DNA of 64,000 nucleotides from Wyeomyia smithii (taxonomy: Eukaryota > Arthropoda > Insecta > Diptera > Culicidae): contig NC_073696.1 in assembly GCF_029784165.1 (NCBI RefSeq), forward strand, positions 85,493,215-85,557,214, given 5' to 3'. The translations under genes were made by a program, and so were the position numbers. Within the stretch, counting starts at the first letter, position 1, and the number at the start of each line of letters is the position of its first letter. The notes beneath the pieces are model-generated. The model was not told the DNA's origin, searched no databases, and saw only the letters and a list, made by a program, of their open reading frames with translations. Shown here in pieces: positions 53,453 to 64,000 of this stretch.

Positions 53453-55780
53453 GCAGATAGCGGCTGTCATCGCACAATCAACTCGACAGAGGATTCAGTT
53501 CCAACCAGCGGAGAATGCATTTTATTTTTTGCTTTACATGATGGACATCGGAAGTGTGTATACCAATATATATCACGTTCCCGATTCGTTTCCCTAATGT
53601 ATACACTTACCTATATAAGATATTGCAGATCACAGAAAATGGCTTAAGTGAAAAACGGTGTTATCATTTACAAGTCCTTGATTATAGTCCCGGTTGACGA
53701 ACCTGAAGAAAGAAAAGAAAGAAACAGTGTCCTATGCATTATTCCGTTTCTCCCACGCTAGAGGTGGACGTGTTACGCATTTCGAAGCAATCAGTGAAAT
53801 GCGAATCGATCTTTTGAGCGCAACACACCTATGATTTCACTCTACACAAGATGTGGAACGGAAGCATAGGATGCGAATGGACGCGACTCAGGTGGTGACT
53901 CTAACAATTCAAGCTCATCATTTTGCATCCTCGTTAATGAGTGGCCTCGGATTGAAAACTAAAATGAATCACTCTGCAGCCTTTTGCGGTTAGAGACTAA
54001 TTGTCCCGTGCTTGGCTTTGCAGTCTTGGAGCTATTTTCGTCATTGGCCGGTGGTCGGTAGTAGGTTAATGAGACTTACCTTTTGCACTGTTCCCGTTCA
54101 CTATGCGATGCGGTGGGGGTCTGGAAAAATGATAAAAGAGCAGAGAGATGTTCAACTCGACCGCAGTGTCGTTTGTAATGTGTATGAAAAACTAAAGTGA
54201 ATGGCTAATAGGGATTCAGGACTCGCTTTTATGGGACGGAATAAGTGATAGTTTACCTATCTTATTGGCAAATCGTCGTTTGCAGGTATACCCAATACAA
54301 TAGGTAACTTAGTTTCATGCAGTTTAATACCATCTGGGCTAAGAAATCTTAGAATGAGTTGGATGCTTGAGATTTGGTTTAAGATCGATGTACAAAATTT
54401 GAGCACCTTATTGCTCTACACTTTTAATACAAAGTTGCTGAAGAAATTGAAGGATATTTTTAAATGTTTACTATGCCGATCTTGAAATTCAGTAAATCGT
54501 TAATTAATAATGGCTTCAATATGTTTTGACTAAAGAATTTTATATGATCGAAATCGTATAAAATTGTAAAGGAAATTGTCTGAGTTTTCATATAAAAGCA
54601 CTGAAAAATTAAATTTGAAATCTGATCTTTTTCTGCCAAAAACCTTACAAAACTTGCTATAATCTGACGAGTTTATGAGTTAAACGATGGCGTAATAGAG
54701 TGATTCCTTTCAATTTATTTCAACAGCAAAATTTAATATTAAAATTCAAACATTTTAAAATGAAATTAAAAAGCTCGGTTTACCTTTTCGTAACTTTGCT
54801 GAAAACTGATAAAACACTCTAATCATTTCTCAAACAAACTAGAATCATTCAATTTGGATGATTTCATAGGCAATATAATTATTCAACGTGATAAAAACTA
54901 TTTGAGCAAAAGTCACCATGCCTTTACAATTTAGGCGGGTTCATCGAACGTTGAACGTATTTTGAAAACCAGTTTTTGACAAACAATGCAAAATCGTTGG
55001 CTTGAGTTGTAAATTTGCATTATCTCAAACTTGCGAAGAAGTACTGAGCACTGAAATGTCTTGGTTCTCCTTTAGGCGGGTTCCTTCAGTGTTGCACAAC
55101 CGGTTTAATTTTTTGTTCTTTGTTGCATCAACTTGGTTAGCCGTTTTCGTTATAGCATTTCGTTCCAAACAATATATTTTACAATTCCCATAAAATTAGC
55201 ATAGAAGAGTGAATAAGACTTTGGTTAAACGACTACAATGAAATAAATCAACACCCTAATGACGGCATCTGTTTTCTTTCGTATCACCAGTATGTACTCC
55301 GAATCAACACTAGCAATTGAATACACTGGTAAACAAAATAAAGAGCATAGCTTTCATATCGAAAGTCCACGTAATAAATCTATTCGTTTTTATTCTTCTA
55401 ACCAATACAGCACACATATGTAAAGTTGTCAAATAGCCAGTAGGGTTAAATGGGAATCTTTTATTTTAATCCCCTAAAACTGCGCAATCTCATTTATTTT
55501 CCAACAATGACCAACAATGTTGCTAAGCATGTCGACCGGTGTTCTTTCACACTTCATTAAATAAGATGAGCGCGCCAATGTTCTACTATTAACTATCAAA
55601 CTGCAATAATCAATTAGTGAAGTCGGATGGCAAGAACAGTCTGTGAAACATTCTTTCTGCAGACACTAGTTTTTTTCCAAAATAGTTTAATCGTATGGAA
55701 GAATGAATTCAATATTTCATTAAGTGAATAAAGTGGATGGAAACACGGCATCAAGTCGCATTCAAGCAGCGAAGCTGAAT
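53453..55780. other. Intergenic DNA between the two host genes
   Basis: Presumably contains the hormone gene 3' UTR; I saw no clear AATAAA close to the stop. 54250-55600 is AT-rich, with no recognised repeat partner in the window and no convincing exon. Confidence 0.35.
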
Positions 55781-55788
55781 GGGTTAAG

Positions 55789-56708
55789 ATGCGATATTAC
55801 GCCCCGCAATTGGCGCTAGTTCTCACGCTTTTGTGCTTGTTCCGGGTCGCTAGTGTGAATGCTCAACAAGGTGATTTAGGTGAGTGTGCTTCAATTAGCG
55901 GTGGGGAATCCACCTTTGTCTTTTGAGGAAGAAAAACAAAGCGGAAAGAATGAATCTCATTCATCTTGCATCTTTTGGCAGCAATCGGCGATCAGTGTGT
56001 GGTCCAAAGAACAAATGCTCCCGGTATTTGTCGGCTTATTTCTGACTGTGCATCTGTGATTGATGACATACGAAACCGTCGGGGAAGTCCTACTAAGTGT
56101 GGATTCGCGAATAAAGTACAAGTTGTTTGTTGCCCAGATGGAGTTCAATTGAGGACTACATTAGCCAGTATGCCGGAAACATCAACCGCGACCAATCATC
56201 CCAGGATAGTGGAAAGTACGTCATTGCTCGACATATTACTATGTTTCAACTCAAAGCTATAAGCGTTAATGCAATGTTTCATCATCATGTTTTGGTTTCT
56301 AGAGCAGCGAACAAAAATTTCGCAGTGTCGACCACAATGTGACGGTGCTTCCTAACGCGTTTTAATCAATCAAAGGTGTTTCGTTTCTAATACCCTCATT
56401 CTCGTTCTGTGTTTTCCCAACTTTCCCACGCATCCAATAGAATGTACTGAATTCGGCGAGGCTGTGTTTTCCAAAGAGTATGTCAATGCGCTGGGCGTCG
56501 ATGAGCCGAAACTGCACCGACTGGATAAATGTGGTCACAAGGCGGTCGAGTTGATTGTCGACGGTGAAGCTGCAAAATCGAGGGAATTCCCTCACATGGC
56601 ACTGATTGGGTACGGCACAGCACCTGCGATACACTACCTGTGCGGTGGGTCACTAGTGTCGGACCGGTTTGTACTAACCGCTGGCCACTGTGTCAACACA
56701 ATCGAATA
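55789..56708 (+). CDS. CLIP-domain serine protease, first three coding exons (partial)
   Basis: Exons 55789-55879, 55982-56215, 56441-56708, with donors GTGAGT, GTACGT and GTGAGT and acceptors ending CAG and TAG; phases 1, 1 and 2. The 197 visible residues hold a signal peptide (MRYYAPQLALVLTLLCLFRV, cleavage near residue 26) and a CLIP domain with six Cys at 36, 47, 53, 70, 80 and 81. After a linker come Cys139 in LDKCG and the activation region VELIVDGEAAKSREFPHMAL, likely cut after Leu146, then CGGSLVS and the catalytic His191 in LTAGHC. Cleavage after Leu and the FPHMALIGYG text fit the snake-like CLIPC group. Such zymogens act in haemolymph cascades (Toll, melanisation) or development. 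Exons for catalytic Asp and Ser were not found up to 64000. Confidence 0.9.
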
Positions 56709-59280
56709 GTGAGTAATATGTGTATTCGGTTTAAACATTTCTAATATTGACTACAGGAAGTATTTGCACATTTCGTTATTTTTTTATGTATAAGAAAGTT
56801 TATATTCAATCATAAAACAATCCTACGGAGACTCATCATGCTTTGATCCAATCTACGGTGCAAATTATAGCCATGACAGAGGGGGGAAACTGTTCCATAT
56901 GTGCTGATTGGAGCAAAATGCTCGGTTCATTGTTGTGCCCACCCACACAGTCTCTGAGGAATAAGGATCAGAAACGAGAACACCTCATCGTTGGGCAAAC
57001 CAATAGTGATGGAGAAAAAATAAGGGAGCGAACCTATTTTGATCAATTATTATACCCACCTACCACAGCATTCTGTGATTTTTTGGTCAATACATCTCTC
57101 TATGACCACGTGTTTCGACGTAGACTACGTTCTGTTTTAGTAGGTTGGTAAACTGCGGAAAGTGTAATGAAAATATACCCTCTTCAAATGCATAAAATCC
57201 TACTACTACTGAATGTGTTTTCATCACCAATGTCTAGGTCGGTAGATGAAATTTACCCCAAATTAGTGACATAATAATTTTTATATCATTGAAATAATAA
57301 ACTATAGCAATGGAACATTTGTGGTTTACTGTTAAAACTAGCAAAAAGTTGAGTTGAAAATCGTATTTAGCCAATCGTGAGCTTCCTCTTGATAACCGTG
57401 ACAAGTGCAACAATTAGCACTTTCGCTTTTGACCGTACCGCAATACTGTAAAAGCTTTTCACATTTTTCTATTTTATTAGTTGCCTGGCGTGACGTAAGG
57501 ACGGTTTATTCTTTATATAATAAGAGTGTGCGAAAAACAGATTACTCCTTTCCGTGCAGAAGCGATGAAATGAGACTTATCAGTTCGCCGTCAAAAACCT
57601 TGAATCAATTGTTGAATCTTGTGCCCTTTATTGTTTTAACTTGAATAATTTTTTAAATCAGACAGTCAGATAATTTTAAAACTCACCCAGATACGTAGTT
57701 TTTCGATGTCTCATAACGGATTGAAAATATTCTAGTTGTGCTAACTGATTGGAACTTGGAACAATTGAGGTTAAAATGTTCATAAAAATAAGTGTCAATT
57801 TGATAAGGTTTTTCAAATTAGAATACATATACAGATTCTGCATACAAATGGAAAAACATCTGAATATATGGTACCTCTGCTTGACACCTCGCAATAATAT
57901 TGCACTGGAGTTGGCAAATGAACCGACACGATTTAACAACTAATTAAGTTTGATGATTTTTAGTATACAAAAGCCGTATAACACAACTACCTCCTACCAA
58001 AATATACTCAATTAAGATCTGCAGAAATAGATTAAATTTTTTGGTACTGAAGAAAAAAACAACCATGACGGTATTGGTGGATTTAAAGTCAATGATTTCT
58101 ATTCTAATATATGGTGGTAATAACCATAAATGATTAATAGGGAATTTACCAAAAGGGTTCCTTTTGTCTTTACAATTTCAGGAAGTGAATAAACATGTAA
58201 CATGACACTTTTTTGAAGAACAATCTACAATTGAGGGAAAGATTTTTTGGAATCTTGCATGTAAAGGTCGTTCCAACAGGTTCTACTCTTTTAATTCAAC
58301 TAGAGACACTCTCTTTTTCGGTTACAAAAACAACTCCCACAAGGCAGTGTGTGCGGTTGATCAAGGCGTGCTAGGAACGGGACACAATAATAGAGGGTGA
58401 TATGATATTGGTGTTAGGAGAAATGACCTTTCTAATAGTTAAATTGGCTAAACACTTTACCAGAGACGGGTCCGAAGCTGTGTCTTACCGTAAGGGTCCG
58501 TTTTAAAATTTATCTCGCATCTTGTGGAATATATTTATGTCGGATCTTGTGAAATATGTAACATTTCAATCACCCATATCAATGTGTAAAAATTATCGCA
58601 AAAATATCTTAACGAAGTCGAAATCGTATACCACGTTTATTACCATGCGCAGAAATTCGGTTTTAATTGTAAATCACGGTGGAGTCTAACTGATTTACGA
58701 TTGTAGGCTTAGAATTGTAAGACAGTGTGAAACAAATCACTTTCAATCGGAAATTATCGTATATAAATACGTATATCAATAAATTGCATACCATTATTTC
58801 TCAGTACGTATATCGCCTCCAAAATAGTACGCATATGCTGTTTTTGTGCATCAAATGCGAGTTTGTATGATATATAGGGGCGGATATTGGAATAGAAACA
58901 TCATTATACGTATGAAAATGTTGATAGCGATGTAAAAATAGACACATATGTTTATGGTTTATGCATCATTCGATTACTATATTTTATAAGATTTATTATT
59001 ATCATCAACAGTACAACATAATATTATCTAATAGTTATTATATGAAAAACCAATCCGCAAATCCAAACTTAATTTCAAATCCAATGAATTTAAAAAATAT
59101 CATTTAACCAACCACGTGCACGCTTCACATACACAGATATCGCAGAAATGTACCAAATATTGCCTTTCCACCTCGCATCTTCATCACTACCACGTGACTG
59201 GTCGTTTCATCAATCATCCAATATGGTTCCAATATGGTTCCGTGGAAGAGATAGTCTCATTTTCATGCAGGTCTGCGGTT
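56709..59280 (+). other. Start of a long intron of the CLIP protease gene
   Basis: AT-rich, no exon with protease motifs found. The open frame 56843-57151 has no protease signature and lacks fitting splice sites. The intron must exceed 7.29 kb if the gene is complete. Confidence 0.5.
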
Positions 59281-59285
59281 CGCTA

Positions 59286-59592
59286 TCATTTCTAATCTGG
59301 CCTCTGAAGCAGAAGCATTAGCAGCAATTCTTGAATATCTCCCGAGAGACGATGCATATGAAGCACATACAACCATACAACTTTTCCAAGTTCCTTCATT
59401 CTCGCTTATGCGTTTACGAAGCTAGTCGTTTGCCTTAGAGCAGATGAAAACGACCAGCTTCGTAAACGCAGGAGCGAGAATGACGGAACTTTTAATAGTT
59501 GCACGGTTGTATGTACTTCATATGCATCATCTCGGAAGATATTTAGGAACTGCTGCTGGTGCTTCTGTTTCAGAAGCCAGATTAGAAATGAA
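59286..59592. repeat. Inverted duplication of a short coding-like segment
   Basis: Arms 59286-59431 and 59447-59592 are inverse copies of 146 bp, about 85-90% identical by eye, with a 15-nt loop. The left arm read on plus is open: SNLASEAEALAAILEYLPRD, DAYEAHTTIQLFQVPSFSLM, RLRS, stop. The right arm on minus encodes a similar peptide (DDAYEVHTTVQLLKVPSFSL, LRLRS) with an indel. The parent gene is not recognised. Confidence 0.7.
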
Positions 59593-60005
59593 CGCGAGCC
59601 CCATGCCTGTGTTGCTTCCGAGTACTTAAATATGAGTGACAAGGTGTACAGTGGCCTCAAAGGCAGTAAAAGAAGAAGTACCAGAACAACCCGGAGTAAA
59701 ATTAGTAACCGACACCATCCCAACCGCCATGCGTTCAAAGGCGATTCGGAGTACGTTAGTACCTCGGCGAAAAAATTTAAAACTTCTGATTTAAACCGAT
59801 ACAGCCGCCATTTTGTAACAAAAATAGCAATAAAAATATTTTTCCTATTCTGCAAGAGTTCCTCAATCCAATGATATATTATTCATATACCTTACATCTC
59901 AAATGTCCTGTAAAAAATTCATGAAAAAAGCCGTTTTTCTAGCATTTGGTGGATATTACCCCTTAACACACGTGCTGCTTAAGGTTTGTTGAAAAGGTAT
60001 CCAAG

Positions 60006-60786
60006 ATGGAACGCGTGAGACGTGAAAGAAGTGTGCACCCCTGCGTTGAAAACCCAACACTGTTACGAGGAATGATCGCAAAGGCTCTCAAACTACCGAA
60101 AAGGACTGTGAACACCGTGCTCAAACGTTACCGTGACACTTTGACGGTAGATCCTGCTAAACAAACCAAACGTAGAAGTGGAACATTGGACCGGATACTT
60201 CGAGCGAAGGTTATCGGGGCGGTCCGGAATAATCCTGGGGTCTCCCTTCGTGATCGTGCGAGAAGGATTACAAGTCCTGACAGAGTATAACGGCTGTATT
60301 TTGATGGATGATAAAACATACGGCAAAACTGACTTTGGAACAATCCTGGCTCGGAAATTTTACCTTGCTAATCGTAAGGGAAATGCTCAAGGTAGGTTCA
60401 AATTTGTTTTCGTTGATAAATTCTCCCGCAAGTTGATGAATTGGCAAGCCATCTGTAGCTGTGGAAAGAAGACAAAAGTTTTCATCGATGGAGCAACCAC
60501 TACGCTCGGGATGTATAGGAATGGTACAATACAGAATAATATTGATGTTATCGAAAAAAGGAATGATCCACCAAACTACCCACAGTTTCGTCCCATCGAA
60601 AGATGTTGGGTAATAGTCAAGTTTGAATTGAAGAAGTGTGGCAAATCAATCAAAACATCATCTGATATGGCAAAGCGGTTAAAAAAAAAGGCCGATATGG
60701 TTGATGCTGCCACTGTGCAGAAATTGATGAGAGGTGTTCGACAAAAGTTCAAAGTTCGAGAATTCATCAGAATAGCCAACAAATAA
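60006..60786 (+). pseudogene. Mariner-family (DD37E-like) transposase relic
   Basis: N-terminal frame 60006-60290: KALKLPKRTVNTVLKRYRDT is a helix-turn-helix, followed by SGTLDRILRAKVIGAVRNNP. A shift near 60265 leads into LTEYNGCILMDDKTYGKTDF with the first catalytic Asp, GRFKFVFVDKFSRKLMNWQA and ICSCGKKTKVF. The region of the second Asp is deleted, and then PPNYPQFRPIERCWVIVKFE holds the third catalytic residue (Glu). The end is PSTD-free basic sequence (LMRGVRQKFKVREFIRIANK). Same group as the relic at 36420. It lies inside the CLIP protease intron in the same orientation. Confidence 0.8.
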
Positions 60787-61061
60787 TTTTTCTAGTATTT
60801 TTTTTCTTGAAGGTTAATAAAACCCTGTAAAAACATATTCTTAGCAATATTGTACGTTATTCCCTCATGGAGGAATCGGAAATTGTATGCGGCCAAATTC
60901 TGAATGAAACAAGCCTTACACCACAGCTGCGCTAAACAAGAGTGGTGAATCCTTCTTGAGAATATACACAGAAATATACAATGGTGTGCACTGATGAGAT
61001 AATTTCGATAGCATTCGAAGAGCAAACATGCATGACGGGTGGCTAAAAGTAAACAATGCAG

Positions 61062-61345
61062 TCTACTTTCCTACGTAGATATTCCTTTATTTGATATATG
61101 AACCATTCTACGAAAAACGGGCAACCATTTTAATCGACCTTTCTTTATTTGGTTGAAACTTTGCATAAATGGTTCTAAGAGCAAAAGATATTATTTTGTG
61201 CTATAAGCTATTTTTTTTTGAATCACGACTGGTTTTGGAGAGCTATGTTAAAATTGTTCAAATGTTATGCACAAAAAGTCGTGATGATTAAAAGTATTTT
61301 TGGATTCAAAACAGTTTGTCTGATTGGTGTAACGATGAAACCATC
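61062..61345 (+). repeat. R1 family copy
   Basis: Starts near TCCTACGTAG and has TTGGTTGAAACTTTGCATAA, AGAGCAAAAGATATTATTTT, 'gaatcacgactggttttgga' and 'tgtctgattggtgtaac', matching the order of R1 elsewhere. Confidence 0.55.
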
Positions 61346-61370
61346 AAATGTAAAATAAATTTAGCTGCAT

Positions 61371-61808
61371 TGGCCGAAAAATGCATATTTAGTTTTAAAA
61401 TACAAAAATAATCTATCTGGCAACACTTCGGTTCATTTTCTTCAAAATTTTTCACTATCAAATCACTATTTTTCGGGTGTCTTACGTCTATAAATTATAG
61501 AGCAAAATAATTACGAAGCTTACAACTTTTTTCGTAAAAATGTTATATCTCGAGATAGGCTCATATTACCTCGGGATGATAGTTGTTTCTTATGTGAAAT
61601 TTTCCAAGGAACACGATGAAATTATCAACTTTAAAATAAAAATGACTGCATTTGCCGAAAAATGTAAATTTAGTTTTCAAATACAAAAATAATTTATCTG
61701 GCAACACTTCCGTTTAAAACTTATATTTTTTCTGGATTCCTTGGTTTATTTTCTTCAAAAATCATCTATCAGTATTTTTCGGACATCTCACGTCTGTGAA
61801 TTGTAAGA
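61371..61808 (+). repeat. Direct duplication, 280-bp offset
   Basis: 'tggccgaaaaatgcatattt' to 'cttacgtctataaattatag' (61371-61500) recurs as 'tttgccgaaaaatgtaaatt' to 'ctcacgtctgtgaattgtaa' (61651-61808), both containing 'atctggcaacacttc'. Confidence 0.65.
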
Positions 61809-61959
61809 AAAAGAAAAAAGAGATTTTTGACAAAAATTGCGTGACTTTGCAGTTAAGTGGGGGTTCTAGAGAGCGGGGGGTATTCCAATCGATACCAAAA
61901 TTGGGATTTTTCCAAAGAGACAGTAGAGCAAAATCATTTCAAATCGCCTGGAAATACGC

Positions 61960-64000
61960 GAAAATTTAATCGACCATTTTTGATTTGAATGAAAACATTC
62001 TAAAAGGGCGTATGCCTTTTGGCATAGGTTTTATTCGAAGCATTGTAGCCCACAAACCGTTGGTTGTATAGAAAAACTGTCTGAGAATGAGTTGTAGGAA
62101 ATTAAAAATGCACCATAAAAATAAAATACACTGTACAAAAAAAAAAATTTTTTTCGACCAAATAAATTAAAAATAAACATTAAATTTCAATTAAAAAAAA
62201 AGAATTGATTTTTTTCTATTTTTTTTTTAAAGAAACTTGACGTTAACACGCAACTTTAAAAAAAAGTCCAGGGTGGAGAAATGAAAAATATTTTTTTTAT
62301 GGTAGATTAATTTTTTTATGAAAATTCTAATTCAAACATTTTTCAAAATATTTGTATTCTGATGATTTTAGAAGATGCAGAAAGTCATTTTGAGTCAAAA
62401 AGCTCGTGGTAGTAAACATTCTAAAGGCATCGGTTTTCGAGTTATTTCTAATTTAAGCTCGAAAAATTTTAATTATTTAGGAAAATACACGTTTTTCTTA
62501 ATTGGACCATGGTTCTCCAGCGAAAACCATATGTTCATCCAGAATGCTTGATCAAAAATATACAATTCATTCTTTGACAACAAAACGATTGGGCGAACGG
62601 TTCTCAAGAAAAGAGTTAAATGTTCTAAGTGATATAAATATATATAAGAATCAAATATTTATTTTCGAGTTTTATTATCTTAGGAACATATTTTTTTATG
62701 ACATAGATACTTTACAGAACTAGTTTCACCTTATATTTTATATACGTCATAAGTAAATGATTCGTCATCGTTCGAAATCAGCTTCGTTGGATCTTATTTT
62801 CTGAAATCGGAACAAAAGAGTAATACTTTTGTGTGGCGCTATTATTATAGATTTTTTGAAAATATTGCTCCATTCTGTTACTCCTCGTTCATATTCTTCA
62901 TATGATACCCAACTAAATGACATTTTTGATGAATTTTTATTACTTTTCTGATTAGACCAATCATACAATTCTTTTGCGCTTGCAATGGGATGTTCATGTT
63001 CTTTAGCTAAACTTGCATTACCTGCCATTCATTTTAATATGCCACCAATTGCATCGCATGGGCCTTTACCATGAGAAGTCGCAAAAAAATGCCACTCTGC
63101 ATCGACGTTATATTTTGTTTTGAACTTGCAAAGTTTTTTCTATTTTTATATTGTGATATTATATTAATATCGCTTTTTTCAACTCTATTGTTGTTTTCAA
63201 AAAACTCATTAATTTGGCAATGAACACCTGAACCGCAACAGTATCATGATGGAGTACTTCCGATATTATGATGAAGCTGATATTCTTAAGTGTTCCAGAT
63301 TCTGAATAGTAAACAACGAAGGAATGAATGGTGGCTTGACTATCATTTCAATAACTACACGAATCACAAATTGATAAAGATGTAAGATATAAGATGTGTG
63401 CTCTTCGATGTATAAATTTTTAATTTTGCAATAACGTTTTCGTTTAATTTGCGTAAGCTTGATGAGCACCGATGATCAGGAAAGGGTTTACAGCATTTGG
63501 GCTTGGTTTATTCCATTTTCACTTTATTCATCTTCACAAAATGCAAACTGTTACTAACACATCTGGAGTAGTGCAATCGTATTTTTATACGAAAACAGAT
63601 ATTATAGGTAACCCAGTAGTTATTGGTTGCGTACTTTACAAACAGTTATTATTAGTAAACAAGTAGGTAGTGTTGCACGACAAACATATTTTTTTATAAA
63701 ACATTAGGCAAGGGGAAACGTGTAGGTAGGCTAAGGTTTAGCGCTTGAGTTATTTATCCAATCGTTTTGTTGTCAAAGAATGAGTTGTATATTTTTGATC
63801 AAGCATTCCAATGAACGTATGGTTTTTGCTGGAGAACCATGGACAAATTAAGAAAAACGTGTATTTTCCGAAATATCAATAATTTTCCGAACTTAAATTT
63901 AAAATAAATCGAAAACCGATGCCTTTAGAATGTTTACTACCAAGAGCTTTTTGATTTAAAATGACTCCCTGCATCTTTTAAAATCATCAGAATACAAATA
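61960..64000 (-). mobile_element. DNA transposon with long inverted repeats, runs off the window
   Basis: 62351-62592 and 63758-64000 are inverse copies (about 88% by eye over 243 bp), e.g. CCATGGTTCTCCAGC, GAATGCTTGATCAAAAATAT, TCTTTGACAACAAAACGATT. Between them is a decayed transposase-like gene on minus. The left arm probably extends outward to about 61960, since that part matches the stray copy at 9480-9860; the corresponding right part lies outside. The superfamily is unknown to me. Confidence 0.65.
62765..63400 (-). pseudogene. Decayed transposase-like protein with HFFATSHGKGPCD motif
   Basis: Minus strand, from 63345: NDSQATIHSFVVYYSESGTL, KNISFIIISEVLHHDTVAVQ and VFIAKLMSFLK, then stops. 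A shifted frame gives NVDAEWHFFATSHGKGPCDA and IGGILK, a stop, then AGNASLAKEHEHPIASAKEL and YDWSNQ to 62765. The strings HHDTVAV and WHFFATSHGKGPCD-IGG belong to a family of multi-copy proteins I remember from hydra, aphids and other animals that look transposon-borne. I cannot name its Pfam entry. At least three frame breaks make it non-functional. Confidence 0.6.

Noticed and set aside
56843..57151. Fourth exon of the CLIP protease
   Set aside because: No Asp-containing protease motif, wrong reading phase for the preceding donor, and no good acceptor site.

Overview
This is nuclear DNA of a culicine mosquito, most likely Aedes (aegypti or albopictus). The best evidence is a complete three-exon adipokinetic hormone gene whose peptide reads QLTFTPSW followed by the GKR amidation/cleavage signal, the form known from Aedes and Culex. 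A Juan-type Jockey retrotransposon and two near-identical tRNA-derived SINEs of Feilai type point to Aedes. The window is otherwise dominated by transposable elements, many nested, with AT-rich DNA between them.

Layout. 1-2.28 kb: unannotated, partly GC-rich. 2.28-8.44 kb: an apparently full-length I-clade non-LTR retrotransposon with 12-bp target-site duplications (TSDs), intact except for one extra T in ORF2. 9.5-19.2 kb: a mosaic of small DNA elements: a G-rich MITE, a hAT element with a hAT transposase tail and an inserted Ty3/gypsy fragment, a dead mariner carrying a fresh SINE, a Penelope-like GIY-YIG fragment carrying a hAT MITE with perfect 8-bp TSD, and a Helitron made of minisatellites. 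20.0-22.05 kb: a 2,042-bp palindrome with Transib-like ends (CACAGTG start, 5-bp TSD). 24.3-25.6 kb: a decayed reverse transcriptase. 25.9-32.3 kb: a tandem duplication whose two copies are now separated by a 4.4-kb Juan element; copy B alone carries a 616-bp TIR element, so copy A shows the empty site. 34.7-43.8 kb: SINE, MITEs, mariner-family fragments, and a 1,356-bp insertion with a 24-bp TSD and a pentanucleotide tail. 43.9-48.7 kb: a 5'-truncated LOA-clade element whose reverse transcriptase has FADN instead of FADD, embedded in an older repeat cluster that runs to 50.8 kb.

Host genes occupy the right part. The adipokinetic hormone gene (52.67-53.45 kb, plus strand) has TATA box, signal-peptide exon, hormone exon and a short terminal exon, giving a 79-residue precursor. 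About 2.3 kb downstream on the same strand lie the first three coding exons of a CLIP-domain serine protease (signal peptide, six-cysteine CLIP domain, activation site, catalytic His). The exons with the catalytic Asp and Ser are not visible, so the last intron is at least 7.3 kb and runs off the window. That intron holds a dead mariner-family transposase, an inverted duplication of a short coding segment, and at the right edge a long-inverted-repeat DNA transposon with a decayed transposase.

The two host genes share no evident pathway (hormone precursor for energy mobilisation; secreted protease of the kind used in immune or developmental cascades). All element family names rest on motif recognition alone; no database search was run.
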